Under the pieces are notes generated by a model that worked only from the letters and a program-made list of their open reading frames with translations, made no database searches and was not told where the DNA came from. Source: Kofleriaceae bacterium (lineage in GTDB: Bacteria > Myxococcota_A > Polyangia > Haliangiales > Haliangiaceae). From it: a stretch of DNA of 64,000 nt. The position numbers and the translations under genes are program-made. Shown here one piece after another: positions 34,967 to 42,367 of this stretch. The stretch is from positions 30,812 through 94,811 of the forward strand of contig JANTGM010000011.1 in the NCBI GenBank assembly GCA_024762925.1, written 5' to 3'. How positions within the stretch are numbered: position 1 is the stretch's first letter; each line of letters begins with the position of its first letter.

Positions 34967-35368
34967 ATGGCCAAGAAGAAGCACGAACAGGGCTCTGCGA
35001 CCCCGCAAGCCTCAAGCACGGCTGCGGGTGTCGAAGATTTGGAAACCGGCATTGATGGCGACAGCCTCGAAGAGGCCATTGCAAAACTCACGCCCGAGCA
35101 GGCGGAGATGTTCATGAAGGCGCTAACGCTGACGATGAAGAAGCGACGCCTGATGCTTATCGGCACTCTGATGGCACTGCTCGTCCTGGTGGTTGGAACC
35201 GTGCTTGCCTTCATTGCATTTGCGAATCGCGAACCTGGGAGTTTCAAGATCTGGGTCTTTCTTGTTCCCTTTGCTGGCGCCGGCTTCTCTATGTGGTTTT
35301 TTGGGCGACTTGCCAAGCGAGCGGGCGTGCAAACCCAGTCCACCCTATCGTCTTCTGTATCCACCTGA
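34967..35368 (+). CDS. small two-helix membrane protein, unknown
   Basis: This is a 133-residue protein. The first 65 residues or so are hydrophilic (MAKKKHEQGSATPQ, then EEAIAKLTPEQAEMFMKALTL). Two membrane helices follow (LMLIGTLMALLVLVVGTVLAFIAF and IWVFLVPFAGAGFSMWFFG), and a Ser/Thr-rich tail ends the protein. I do not recognise a family. It diverges from the BtuF-like gene with 76 bp between starts, and a sugar-dehydrogenase gene follows. Confidence 0.7.
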   Translation: MAKKKHEQGSATPQASSTAAGVEDLETGIDGDSLEEAIAKLTPEQAEMFMKALTLTMKKRRLMLIGTLMALLVLVVGTVLAFIAFANREPGSFKIWVFLVPFAGAGFSMWFFGRLAKRAGVQTQSTLSSSVST

Positions 35369-35442
35369 GCCGAGCCTACGAGTTTCCCCTAACACACGAG
35401 TTCAACCTAGCTTCCCAGCTCAAACACCCTACGAGTTTTTCC

Positions 35443-36702
35443 ATGAAACCTGTCTACTACGTAACCACCATTCTTGGCGTTGGACTCGCCTGGACAATCT
35501 ATGCATCGGGCGCTTGTGGCAGCGACCCAAAACCCGACCCTGATGCCGAACCAATTCCCGTCTTCGATGCGGCGATCGACGATGCTGGCCTTCCCCTCCA
35601 TTGCGAGCCCGTCAGCGGTACGGATTTAAAGCTTCAGGAGATTGTCCGCAACCTTGTGGAGCCTCTTTACCTGGCGGCACCAACCGGCGACGACCGACTT
35701 TTCGTCGTTGAGCAGCCAGGACGGATTCGCATCATTGATGACAACACGCTCTTGCCGACGCCCTTCCTCGACATTACCGATATCGTGCGCGACACCAGCA
35801 ACGAGCAAGGCCTACTGGGCCTGGCATTTCACCCGGACTACGAGACCAATGGCCGATTCTTTGTGAACTACACGGCCACAGATCCGCGAAGCGACACCGT
35901 TGTCGCGGAGTACACGGTTTCAAGCGACCCCAATGTTGCAAACCCGACCGGCGAAATCTTGCTCACTTTCGATCAGCCTGAAAGCAATCACAACGGTGGC
36001 ATGCTTGCGTTTGGGCCAGACAGCTATCTCTACGTGGGCACGGGCGATGGGGGCGGAGCCGATGATCAACACGGCCCCGATGGCAACGGACAGAATCTCA
36101 ATACGCTCTTGGGAAAGATGCTTCGCATCGATGTCGATGGTGGCTCTCCCTACGGAATTCCCGCTGACAACCCCTTTGCAACTGCTGGCGGCTTGCCAGA
36201 GATTTGGGCCTACGGCCTGCGCAATCCGTGGCGTTTTAGCTTTGACGCACTAACAGGCGACGTCTATATCGCCGACGTCGGCCAGGACCTAATTGAGGAA
36301 GTCAATGTGCAGCCAGCCGATGCAGCAGGCGTCAATTACGGCTGGAGGATCATGGAAGGCACGGACTGCTTTCAAGCGGGTTCCTGCGACACCAACGGTC
36401 TAGTTCAGCCCGTTCATGAGTATCCACATACCCAAGGCCGTCAGTCGATTACTGGCGGATATGTCTACCGAGGCACCTGCTTTCCCGACATCCAAGGAAG
36501 ATACTTCTTCGGCGACTTTGCAGGAGAGCAGATCTATACCTTCGAGTACGCAGCTGGCGCGATCAGCAACCTTGAGGACATCACCGATGGCATCGACCCC
36601 AATAGCGACATCGCGGGTCTCACATCTTTCGGAGAGGATGGCTTCGGTGAACTCTACGTCGTCTCGCGCAATGGCAAAGTCTTTAAGATCGTGCCCCGAT
36701 AA
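35443..36702 (+). CDS. PQQ-dependent sugar dehydrogenase-like lipoprotein (GSDH/HHIP-type propeller)
   Basis: This is a 419-residue envelope protein of the soluble glucose/sorbosone dehydrogenase family, which uses PQQ and a six-bladed beta-propeller. It has EPLYLAAPTGDDRLFVVEQPGRIRI, EQGLLGLAFHPDYETNGRFFVNYT, NHNGGMLAFGPDSYLYVGTGDGG, GLRNPWRFSFDALTGDVYIADVGQD and VNYGWRIMEGTDCF. The start ATG gives a signal sequence with Cys25 as a possible anchor, but the lipobox (ASGA-C) is weak. Substrate and cofactor use are inferred. An alpha/beta hydrolase gene follows 6 bp later, and sucA after that. Confidence 0.87.
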   Translation: MKPVYYVTTILGVGLAWTIYASGACGSDPKPDPDAEPIPVFDAAIDDAGLPLHCEPVSGTDLKLQEIVRNLVEPLYLAAPTGDDRLFVVEQPGRIRIIDDNTLLPTPFLDITDIVRDTSNEQGLLGLAFHPDYETNGRFFVNYTATDPRSDTVVAEYTVSSDPNVANPTGEILLTFDQPESNHNGGMLAFGPDSYLYVGTGDGGGADDQHGPDGNGQNLNTLLGKMLRIDVDGGSPYGIPADNPFATAGGLPEIWAYGLRNPWRFSFDALTGDVYIADVGQDLIEEVNVQPADAAGVNYGWRIMEGTDCFQAGSCDTNGLVQPVHEYPHTQGRQSITGGYVYRGTCFPDIQGRYFFGDFAGEQIYTFEYAAGAISNLEDITDGIDPNSDIAGLTSFGEDGFGELYVVSRNGKVFKIVPR

Positions 36703-36708
36703 GCCAAG

Positions 36709-37572
36709 GTGAGTGAACCCACGAGCAAGCGAATCGCGCTCGAGACCGGCCTCTCCTACCACTACCTCGAATGGGATTCCGCAGCATCGGACCATACTCT
36801 GGTCTTGGTGCACGGCTTCCTCGATTTTGCCAGCGGGTGGAGAAGCGCGGTTTCCTCGGCGCTGCAACAGCGCTTTCACATCGTCGCCCCCGACATGCGT
36901 GGGCATGGCGACAGCGATCACATTGGTGCGGGCGGCTACTACCATTTCTTAGACTATGTCGCTGACTTGCGCTCGTTCGTTGGAAAGCTTGGTCGCGGCA
37001 CGTTGTCCATGGTTGGTCACAGCATGGGTGGCAGCATCGTTGGCTACTACGCCGGGGCCTTTCCCGAAACTCTTGAGAAGGTCGCGCTCATGGAAGGCAT
37101 GGGACCACCAGAGACCGATACACCGGCCCCCGATCGAGTGCAGCATTGGGTGCGAGGATGGAATCGTGCGCGAGCGAGGAAGCCCCATCTCTACCCGAGC
37201 ATCGAGGCTGCGGCAGAAAAGCTCAGGCATCGCGATCGCAAGCTCAGCCCAAAGCTCGCCCGAAAGCTTGCCGAATGGGGCACAAGAGAGACCGATGGCG
37301 GCCGGTTTTTCAAACACGACCCGCTGCATCTGAGCCAGGGGCCTATCCCGTATTCGGTCGATGTGGCTCTGGAGTTTTGGCGGCGCATCACCTGCCCTGT
37401 TTTGCTTGTGAATGGAGCCGATTCCCGAATGCGACTGGGGGCCGAAGAGCACGCCCGCCGCGTCGCCGGCCTCAGAGACTATCAAGAGCACACCATCGAG
37501 GGCGCTGGCCACATGATTCAGCGCCACCAGCCCGACGCCCTGGCAGAGCTTTTGCTCGGCTTTCTTGCCTAG
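36709..37572 (+). CDS. alpha/beta hydrolase
   Basis: This is a 287-residue cytoplasmic hydrolase starting with GTG 6 bp after the sugar dehydrogenase gene. It has LVLVHGFLDF near the N-terminus (oxyanion hole), DMRGHGDSD, the nucleophile elbow GHSMGG (Ser105), NGADSR (Asp candidate) and GAGHMIQ (His). The substrate is unknown; proteins of this kind include esterases and lipases. The sequence before the GTG shows no good ribosome binding site, so translation probably depends on coupling to the upstream gene. sucA begins 46 bp after its stop. Confidence 0.88.
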   Translation: MSEPTSKRIALETGLSYHYLEWDSAASDHTLVLVHGFLDFASGWRSAVSSALQQRFHIVAPDMRGHGDSDHIGAGGYYHFLDYVADLRSFVGKLGRGTLSMVGHSMGGSIVGYYAGAFPETLEKVALMEGMGPPETDTPAPDRVQHWVRGWNRARARKPHLYPSIEAAAEKLRHRDRKLSPKLARKLAEWGTRETDGGRFFKHDPLHLSQGPIPYSVDVALEFWRRITCPVLLVNGADSRMRLGAEEHARRVAGLRDYQEHTIEGAGHMIQRHQPDALAELLLGFLA

Positions 37573-37618
37573 GTGCCGAGAAGCCGCGGAGGTGCTCGGG
37601 TAAGATCGTGGGAATCTT

Positions 37619-40438
37619 ATGGCCTCCATCGACCATCTGCTTTTAGACCCCACCTTCCTCGATCAGCTGTACCGCGACTACCAGCGCGACCAAAGCTCGG
37701 TAGACCCACAGTTCGCCCAACTCTTTCAAGAACTCGATCGAGAAGACCGGGTTGGAGGAAACAGCTTTGCCCAACACCCAGCGGGCATTCCAGACAACCT
37801 TCCGAAGGAAAGCTTGGCGCCGGGCATTCAGATTTATTCTTTGGTGCAGACCTATCGAGAATTTGGCCACCTCATCGCTGACATCGATCCACTGGGACAG
37901 GGGCACCGCGAGCATCCATTCCTCGAACTATCGCAGTTTGGACTCTCGGAGGCAGACCTCGATACGGTTGTCAGCTGCGAAGGGTTTCGCGGACTCTCCA
38001 GTGGAACCGTTCGCGAGCACATCAAGGTCTTGCACGAAACGTACTGTGGCCCGGTTGGTGTTGAGTACATGGACGCCGTCGACAAGCCTCAGCGAGATTG
38101 GCTGCAAGCCGCAATGGAACCGAGTCGCAACCGACCTGTCTATGCGACCGCACGCCGACAACGCATTGCCAAGAACTTGGTCATGGCAGATACCTTCGAG
38201 CAGAGCCTGCACAAGATGTACACTGGGGCCAAGCGCTTCTCACTCGAGGGCGGCACAACACTCATCACGCTACTACAAACTCTGATCGAGGAGGGAGCCA
38301 CATCGGGAATCGATCAGATGGTCTTAGGCATGGCCCATCGCGGCCGTCTCAACGTGCTTGCCAATGTGATGCAAAAGCCCCTAACGCACATGCTCGCCGA
38401 GTTTGAAGGGCGACCGATTGCTTCAGAGCTGCAAGGCTATGGCGATGTGAAGTACCACATGGGCTACTCTGCCGACTATCTCTCCCCGGCTGGCAAGAAC
38501 GTGCATTTATCGATGGCGTTCAACCCCAGTCACCTCGAGACGGTCAACCCAGTGGTGGCAGGCATTGTGCGCGCCAAGCAAGACCTACAAAATGACGAAG
38601 CGCGCACCCAAGTGGTACCGATTCTCATGCATGGTGATGCAGCTTTCGCTGGGCAAGGCGTCGTTGCTGAGACCCTCATGCTTGCGGGCCTAGAGGGCTA
38701 TAGCACTGGTGGCACGGTTCACATCATCGTCAACAACCAGGTCGGTTTCACTGCCAACCCCGACGAGTCGCGATCGACTCGTTATGCGTCTGACCTTGCG
38801 CTCTCGGCTCGTGCCCCAGTCTTCCACATCAATGCCGACCATCCAGAGGTTGTCGCCTTCATTGCACAGCTTGCCCTTCGCTACCGGCAGAAGTTCGCCT
38901 CCGATATTGTCATTGACCTTGTCTGTTTTCGCCGACACGGCCACAACGAACTCGACGATGCGAGTTTCACCCAGCCCATGATGGCCAAGCGCATTGCGGC
39001 ACATGAGCCGGTCTCCAAGCTGTACACCGAGCGCCTTGTCGTTGGCGATCACATGACCCGCGACGAGGTCGCAGCACTTCACGAAGAGGCCAAGGCCGCG
39101 ATGCTAAAAGCTCGAGAAGAAGCGCGCAGCCTTGAAGCCCTTGAGAGCCAGCGTCTTGGTGGTGTCTGGAAGGGCCTAAAATCGGCTGGCCCCGATTGGA
39201 CTGCCGACACCAAGGTTCCCCGCAAGGTGCTTGAGCAGGCGGGCCGAACGTTCACGCGGGTTCCCGAGGGCTGGACATGGCATCAACGCCTCCTGCGAAT
39301 GATGCGAAAGCGCACCACGAGCGCTCTGCAGGATGAGCCTCTCGACTGGGGTACTGGCGAGGCACTGGCGTTTGGCTCGTTGCTTCTCGAAGGCACCAAC
39401 ATCCGCCTCTCGGGACAAGACAGCGGACGAGGCACGTTTGGCCATCGACACGCTGTCTATCGCGATCAAGAGAATGGTGCGCGCTATGTGCCGCTCAATC
39501 ATCTCGGCGATTGTCCCGATGGCAGCAAGCAAGGTCGCTTTGATGTGATCAACAGCCCGCTCTCGGAAGAAGCTGTACTCGGTTTCGAATATGGATACGC
39601 ATGTGCTGATCCGTGGAGCTTGGTGATTTGGGAGGCGCAGTTTGGTGACTTCGTCAATGGCGCTCAAGTGATCATCGATCAGCTTGTCGCAAGTGCTGAG
39701 TACAAGTGGGGGCGCATGACCGGCCTTGTGATGCTCTTGCCTCACGGCTATGAGGGCCAAGGACCAGAGCATTCCAGCGCGCGCCTCGAGCGTTTTCTGG
39801 AGCTTTGTGCTGAGCGCAACATGCAGGTCTGCAACTTCAGCACGCCCGCACAGTACTTCCACGCGCTCCGCCGACAAATGCATCGCAACTTCCGCAAGCC
39901 CCTGATCGTGATGAGTCCCAAGAGCCTGCTTCGGCACCCCGACGCCACATCGAGCATGAGTGAACTCGCCAATGGCACGTTTCACACGGTGCTCGACGAT
40001 CGTGACAACAAAGACAAAGACAAAGTTAAGCGGATTCTGATGTGCTCGGGAAAAATCTACTATGCCCTCAGAGAAGCTGTACTAGGCGCAAACCGACACG
40101 ACATCAGTATTATTCGCATCGAGCAGCTCTACCCGTTCCCCAACAAGACGCTAGAGCCCATGCTCACGTCGTACAAGAATGTGCAAGAGGTGTGCTGGGT
40201 GCAAGAAGAGCCCCGCAACATGGGGGCGTGGCGCAATCTGCATCACCACTTCAAAGTGGTTTCGCCCAAGGGAATTCATGTCCAATACGTCGGTCGAGAT
40301 TCGCGAGCGGTTCCCGCAACGGGTGTACCTGCCGTCCACAAACGCGAAGAGGCAGCCATCATTCGCGCTGCACTCGATGACAGCCAAGAGGGCAAGGTCG
40401 TCAGGCGCGTAGGCAAGAACTCTTCCGAGACGACCTAG
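37619..40438 (+). CDS. sucA: 2-oxoglutarate dehydrogenase E1 component
   Basis: This is the thiamine-diphosphate-dependent E1 subunit of the 2-oxoglutarate dehydrogenase complex (939 residues), a TCA cycle enzyme. The start MASIDHLLLDPTFLDQLYRDYQRD is typical. It has LVLGMAHRGRLNVLANVM, SLAFNPSHLE-like SMAFNPSHLETVNPV, GDAAFAGQGVVAETLML, NNQVGFTANPDESRST and FRRHGHNELDD, then RLSGQDSGRGTFGHRHAV and LPHGYEGQGPEHSSARLERFL. The usual partner gene sucB (E2) does not follow; an intergenic stretch and a histone gene come next. It appears to be the last gene of a short run with the hydrolase and the PQQ enzyme. Confidence 0.96.
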   Translation: MASIDHLLLDPTFLDQLYRDYQRDQSSVDPQFAQLFQELDREDRVGGNSFAQHPAGIPDNLPKESLAPGIQIYSLVQTYREFGHLIADIDPLGQGHREHPFLELSQFGLSEADLDTVVSCEGFRGLSSGTVREHIKVLHETYCGPVGVEYMDAVDKPQRDWLQAAMEPSRNRPVYATARRQRIAKNLVMADTFEQSLHKMYTGAKRFSLEGGTTLITLLQTLIEEGATSGIDQMVLGMAHRGRLNVLANVMQKPLTHMLAEFEGRPIASELQGYGDVKYHMGYSADYLSPAGKNVHLSMAFNPSHLETVNPVVAGIVRAKQDLQNDEARTQVVPILMHGDAAFAGQGVVAETLMLAGLEGYSTGGTVHIIVNNQVGFTANPDESRSTRYASDLALSARAPVFHINADHPEVVAFIAQLALRYRQKFASDIVIDLVCFRRHGHNELDDASFTQPMMAKRIAAHEPVSKLYTERLVVGDHMTRDEVAALHEEAKAAMLKAREEARSLEALESQRLGGVWKGLKSAGPDWTADTKVPRKVLEQAGRTFTRVPEGWTWHQRLLRMMRKRTTSALQDEPLDWGTGEALAFGSLLLEGTNIRLSGQDSGRGTFGHRHAVYRDQENGARYVPLNHLGDCPDGSKQGRFDVINSPLSEEAVLGFEYGYACADPWSLVIWEAQFGDFVNGAQVIIDQLVASAEYKWGRMTGLVMLLPHGYEGQGPEHSSARLERFLELCAERNMQVCNFSTPAQYFHALRRQMHRNFRKPLIVMSPKSLLRHPDATSSMSELANGTFHTVLDDRDNKDKDKVKRILMCSGKIYYALREAVLGANRHDISIIRIEQLYPFPNKTLEPMLTSYKNVQEVCWVQEEPRNMGAWRNLHHHFKVVSPKGIHVQYVGRDSRAVPATGVPAVHKREEAAIIRAALDDSQEGKVVRRVGKNSSETT

Positions 40439-40719
40439 GCGCACGCCACATCGATCCTTCTTTGCGACTCGCTAGGGAATGCTGGAGCGGGCCAGGAAGT
40501 GCCGAATTCGGCACTTCTCAGGGGGGTATCGGTTCGCTTTTCAAAACTGTCAAGAAAAGGGCCCTCAATTTGGCGAATACGGGCGCTTTAGAGGGGTTTG
40601 GAGATCACCCCCACCGAAAAAGCGCACATAACGACATCTATGGCCACTTTAGAGCTAGTCGAGTAGAACGCGATTGGTTACAAGGGATGCATAACAACTC
40701 TCCTTTAGGGGTACTGAAA
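40439..40719. other. leader region of the histone gene (non-coding)
   Basis: No gene is visible in these 281 bases between sucA and the histone gene. They hold a perfect 22-bp palindrome (40496-40517), a few A/T-rich stretches, and three CTTTAG-type motifs (near 40588, 40650 and 40703). A ribosome binding site AGGGG at 40707-40711 lies 8 bases before the ATG. A promoter for the histone gene probably lies here, but I cannot pick a convincing -35/-10 pair. Confidence 0.6.
40496..40517. repeat. perfect palindrome
   Basis: GAAGTGCC, GAATTC and GGCACTTC form a perfect 22-bp inverted repeat, 58 bp after the sucA stop. No T run follows, so it is not a standard terminator, although it could fold in RNA. 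It could also be an operator in the leader of the histone gene. Confidence 0.6.
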
Positions 40720-40971
40720 ATGGCAAAAGCAAAAGCAAAGAAAAAAGCACCAGCAAAAAAGAAGAAGCCAGCCAAGAAGGCAGCCGTCAAAGAGGTCCTT
40801 CTCGTTGGTTCCAAAGTTAAGGCCACCATCAAAGAGGCCAACTGCAACACCGGTGGCGACGCCATCGACGGCCTGAACATGTGGGTTCACTGGCTCATCG
40901 ATCAGGGTACGGCTCGCGCCGTGGCAAACGGTCGCAAGACTGTTCGCGCTCACGACTTCATGGTCATGTAG
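40720..40971 (+). CDS. small bacterial histone with lysine-rich N-terminal tail
   Basis: This is an 83-residue DNA-binding protein. Residues 2-24 form a tail with 12 lysines (AKAKAKKKAPAKKKKP...), otherwise Ala and Pro. Residues of about 25-83 follow the histone-fold order: helix 1 (VLLVGSKVKATIKEA), loop with NCNTGGDA, long helix 2 (IDGLNMWVHWLIDQGTARAVANG), then GRKTVRAHDF. The last motif matches the archaeal GRKTVKAEDI segment, with Arg72 and Asp79 at the seven-residue spacing of the R-D clamp. Helix 3 is nearly absent because the protein stops three residues after DF. Bacterial histones such as the Bdellovibrio protein have this general build. The gene has a strong ribosome binding site and a strong terminator and stands alone, consistent with an abundant chromatin protein. 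Confidence 0.82.
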   Translation: MAKAKAKKKAPAKKKKPAKKAAVKEVLLVGSKVKATIKEANCNTGGDAIDGLNMWVHWLIDQGTARAVANGRKTVRAHDFMVM

Positions 40972-41005
40972 CTCGACGTTCGAACCTCCAGGCTTGTTCT
41001 GGAAG

Positions 41006-41039
41006 AAAAGGCATGGTTCTCAGGAACCATGCCTTTTTT
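41006..41039 (+). terminator. strong intrinsic terminator of the histone gene
   Basis: A perfect 14-bp stem (AAAAGGCATGGTTC with GAACCATGCCTTTT), four-base loop TCAG, ends in six T residues. It begins 34 bases after the histone stop. A short T run also arises on the other strand, so weak bidirectional action is possible, facing the convergent gene at 41216. Confidence 0.92.
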
Positions 41040-41045
41040 CGTCTC

Positions 41046-41113
41046 GGCAGCATTCCGCAGCTGGCAGCATTCCGCAGCTGGCAGCATTCCGCAGCTGGCA
41101 GCATTCCACGGCT
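41046..41113. repeat. four tandem copies of a 17-bp unit
   Basis: The unit GGCAGCATTCCGCAGCT occurs three times exactly and a fourth time with two changes (GGCAGCATTCCACGGCT), head to tail with no spacing. The unit has a CAGCTG half-palindrome at each junction. It sits directly behind the histone terminator and before the next convergent gene. It has no spacers, so it is not a CRISPR array. Confidence 0.9.
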
Positions 41114-41215
41114 CGCCTCATCGACAACAAGCTCCCCCGCCTGGCACTCGCTCTGAGGCACCAGGGCCGTAACCGACCCCTAACGCCGTCTAGAGGGTGC
41201 TTCTAAGCTTTCTTC

Positions 41216-41647
41216 TTAGAGGTGCTTCTCGATGAGCGATGCCAAGCCCGGAACAGCAGACTCGACGTTATTCAACGCGGATGGGCGAAGTTTCTTGTAC
41301 ATCTTCGCAGCTGTCTTGTGCTTGCTCGTCTCGGCCCGCTCATCCGTTACGGTGAGAAGGTCGTTGGCCACATCACGTTTGTTGCTGGCGAGGTGGTCAC
41401 CAAACCCCTCGCTGTTGGTGCGTTTCCAATTTCCATAGTAGGGCTCCATCTTGTCGAGCCACTCATCAAGTAATCCGTCAATCGCCCCTTTCACAAAGCC
41501 CGGCTTGATCTTTTTGACGGTCTTAAAGGCACCACGGATGATGAGACCTTTGCCTTGAACTTCGGACTCCACGAGCGCAACACATTCGTCAACGACGATG
41601 GGGCGAGTCTCAGCTTTGGTGATGATTGCTTTCAGGGTATCTGACAT
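41216..41647 (-). CDS. conserved small protein, DUF6918-like (tentative)
   Basis: This is a 143-residue soluble, largely helical protein. Features are VVDECVALVESEVQGKGLIIRGAFKTVKKIKPGFVKGAIDGLLDEWLDKMEPYY, then a Lys-rich C-terminal part ending in SLIEKHL. The pattern of an N-terminal helix with DCVALIE and a KPGFIR-like segment recalls, from memory, the DUF6918 family, which is common in actinobacteria and myxobacteria and has no known role. It follows the next gene on the same strand by 18 bp, so the two are probably co-transcribed. Confidence 0.7.
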   Translation of the reverse strand: MSDTLKAIITKAETRPIVVDECVALVESEVQGKGLIIRGAFKTVKKIKPGFVKGAIDGLLDEWLDKMEPYYGNWKRTNSEGFGDHLASNKRDVANDLLTVTDERAETSKHKTAAKMYKKLRPSALNNVESAVPGLASLIEKHL

Positions 41648-41665
41648 GTCTTGTTTCCTTGGGTC

Positions 41666-42238
41666 CTACTGATCTTGGTCGTCAAACTCTATGCCGTAGC
41701 GCTTGCAGCGGCGTGCCATCTGTCTCTGATCTCGAGCCGGCAAATCGCCAAAGTGTTTTGTGGCCTCATCCTCGTCGCCCATGATGCAGCTGCTCGACAC
41801 CACAATGCGCATCATTCGCACATTGTTGGGTTCTGAAGAGAGCAAGTCGATCGCTGCCTCTCGGGCACCTTCATAGTCAGCTCGATCGTAGAGGCGATTG
41901 GCATCATCCATCCGAGACTTGAGATCCACTTCATCCTCGATTGCAACCTCATCGGTTGGAGGCGGGGCCACAAAGGGCTCGCGTGTTGGCGCGGTCTTGG
42001 TCTTGCCAGCTTCCGATGCCGTCCTCGCTTTGGGTTTGCGAATCGTTTTCTTTGCACGTGGCGCCTCCAAGTCGCGACTTGCGCGGGCCTCACCGCGACG
42101 ATATTCGCTGAGAGCTTTTTCGAGCTCCGCTTCGTCAACAGCAACAGCTTGGCTCCCCTGAGAATCGATCACCAACTTCACAAAGAGGATGACTACGATG
42201 GCGCCAAGGGCGCTAAGAATGATGCTACGCACTTGCAC
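41666..42238 (-). CDS. membrane-anchored protein with charged linker and helical C-terminus
   Basis: This is a 190-residue protein starting with GTG (another GTG lies two codons on). One N-terminal membrane helix (IILSALGAIVVILFVKLVID) is followed by a long Lys/Arg/Pro-rich linker and a C-terminal helical region of about 80 residues. That region has TPR-like spacing (LKSRMDDANRLYDRADYEGAREAAIDLLSSEPNNVRMMRIVVSSSC) and resembles myxobacterial repeat adaptors. The function is unknown. It diverges from the large Cys-rich lipoprotein gene, with about 130 bp between the starts. Confidence 0.7.
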   Translation of the reverse strand: MQVRSIILSALGAIVVILFVKLVIDSQGSQAVAVDEAELEKALSEYRRGEARASRDLEAPRAKKTIRKPKARTASEAGKTKTAPTREPFVAPPPTDEVAIEDEVDLKSRMDDANRLYDRADYEGAREAAIDLLSSEPNNVRMMRIVVSSSCIMGDEDEATKHFGDLPARDQRQMARRCKRYGIEFDDQDQ

Positions 42239-42367
42239 GACTGAAACTCCCTACGTTTTACCAGGTCACGAGCATCATCGGCCAGGCGGATTGTCATTCC
42301 AGGACATACATCAGCGTGGCGACGCTGCTTCGTTGATTCCGAGGCAAGATCAGCGGTATCCAGCCAT

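Noticed and set aside
39176..39985. 269-codon open frame antisense to sucA
   Set aside because: The plus strand contains conserved E1 motifs throughout; the antisense frame is a shadow.
40720..40971. Histone gene considered as an H1-like or AlgP-like lysine-rich protein
   Set aside because: Only the first 24 residues are lysine/alanine-rich. The rest has the helix order and R-D pair of a histone fold, which those proteins lack.
41046..41113. Tandem repeat considered as a CRISPR array
   Set aside because: Units are 17 bases long and directly adjacent with no spacers, and no cas genes are near.
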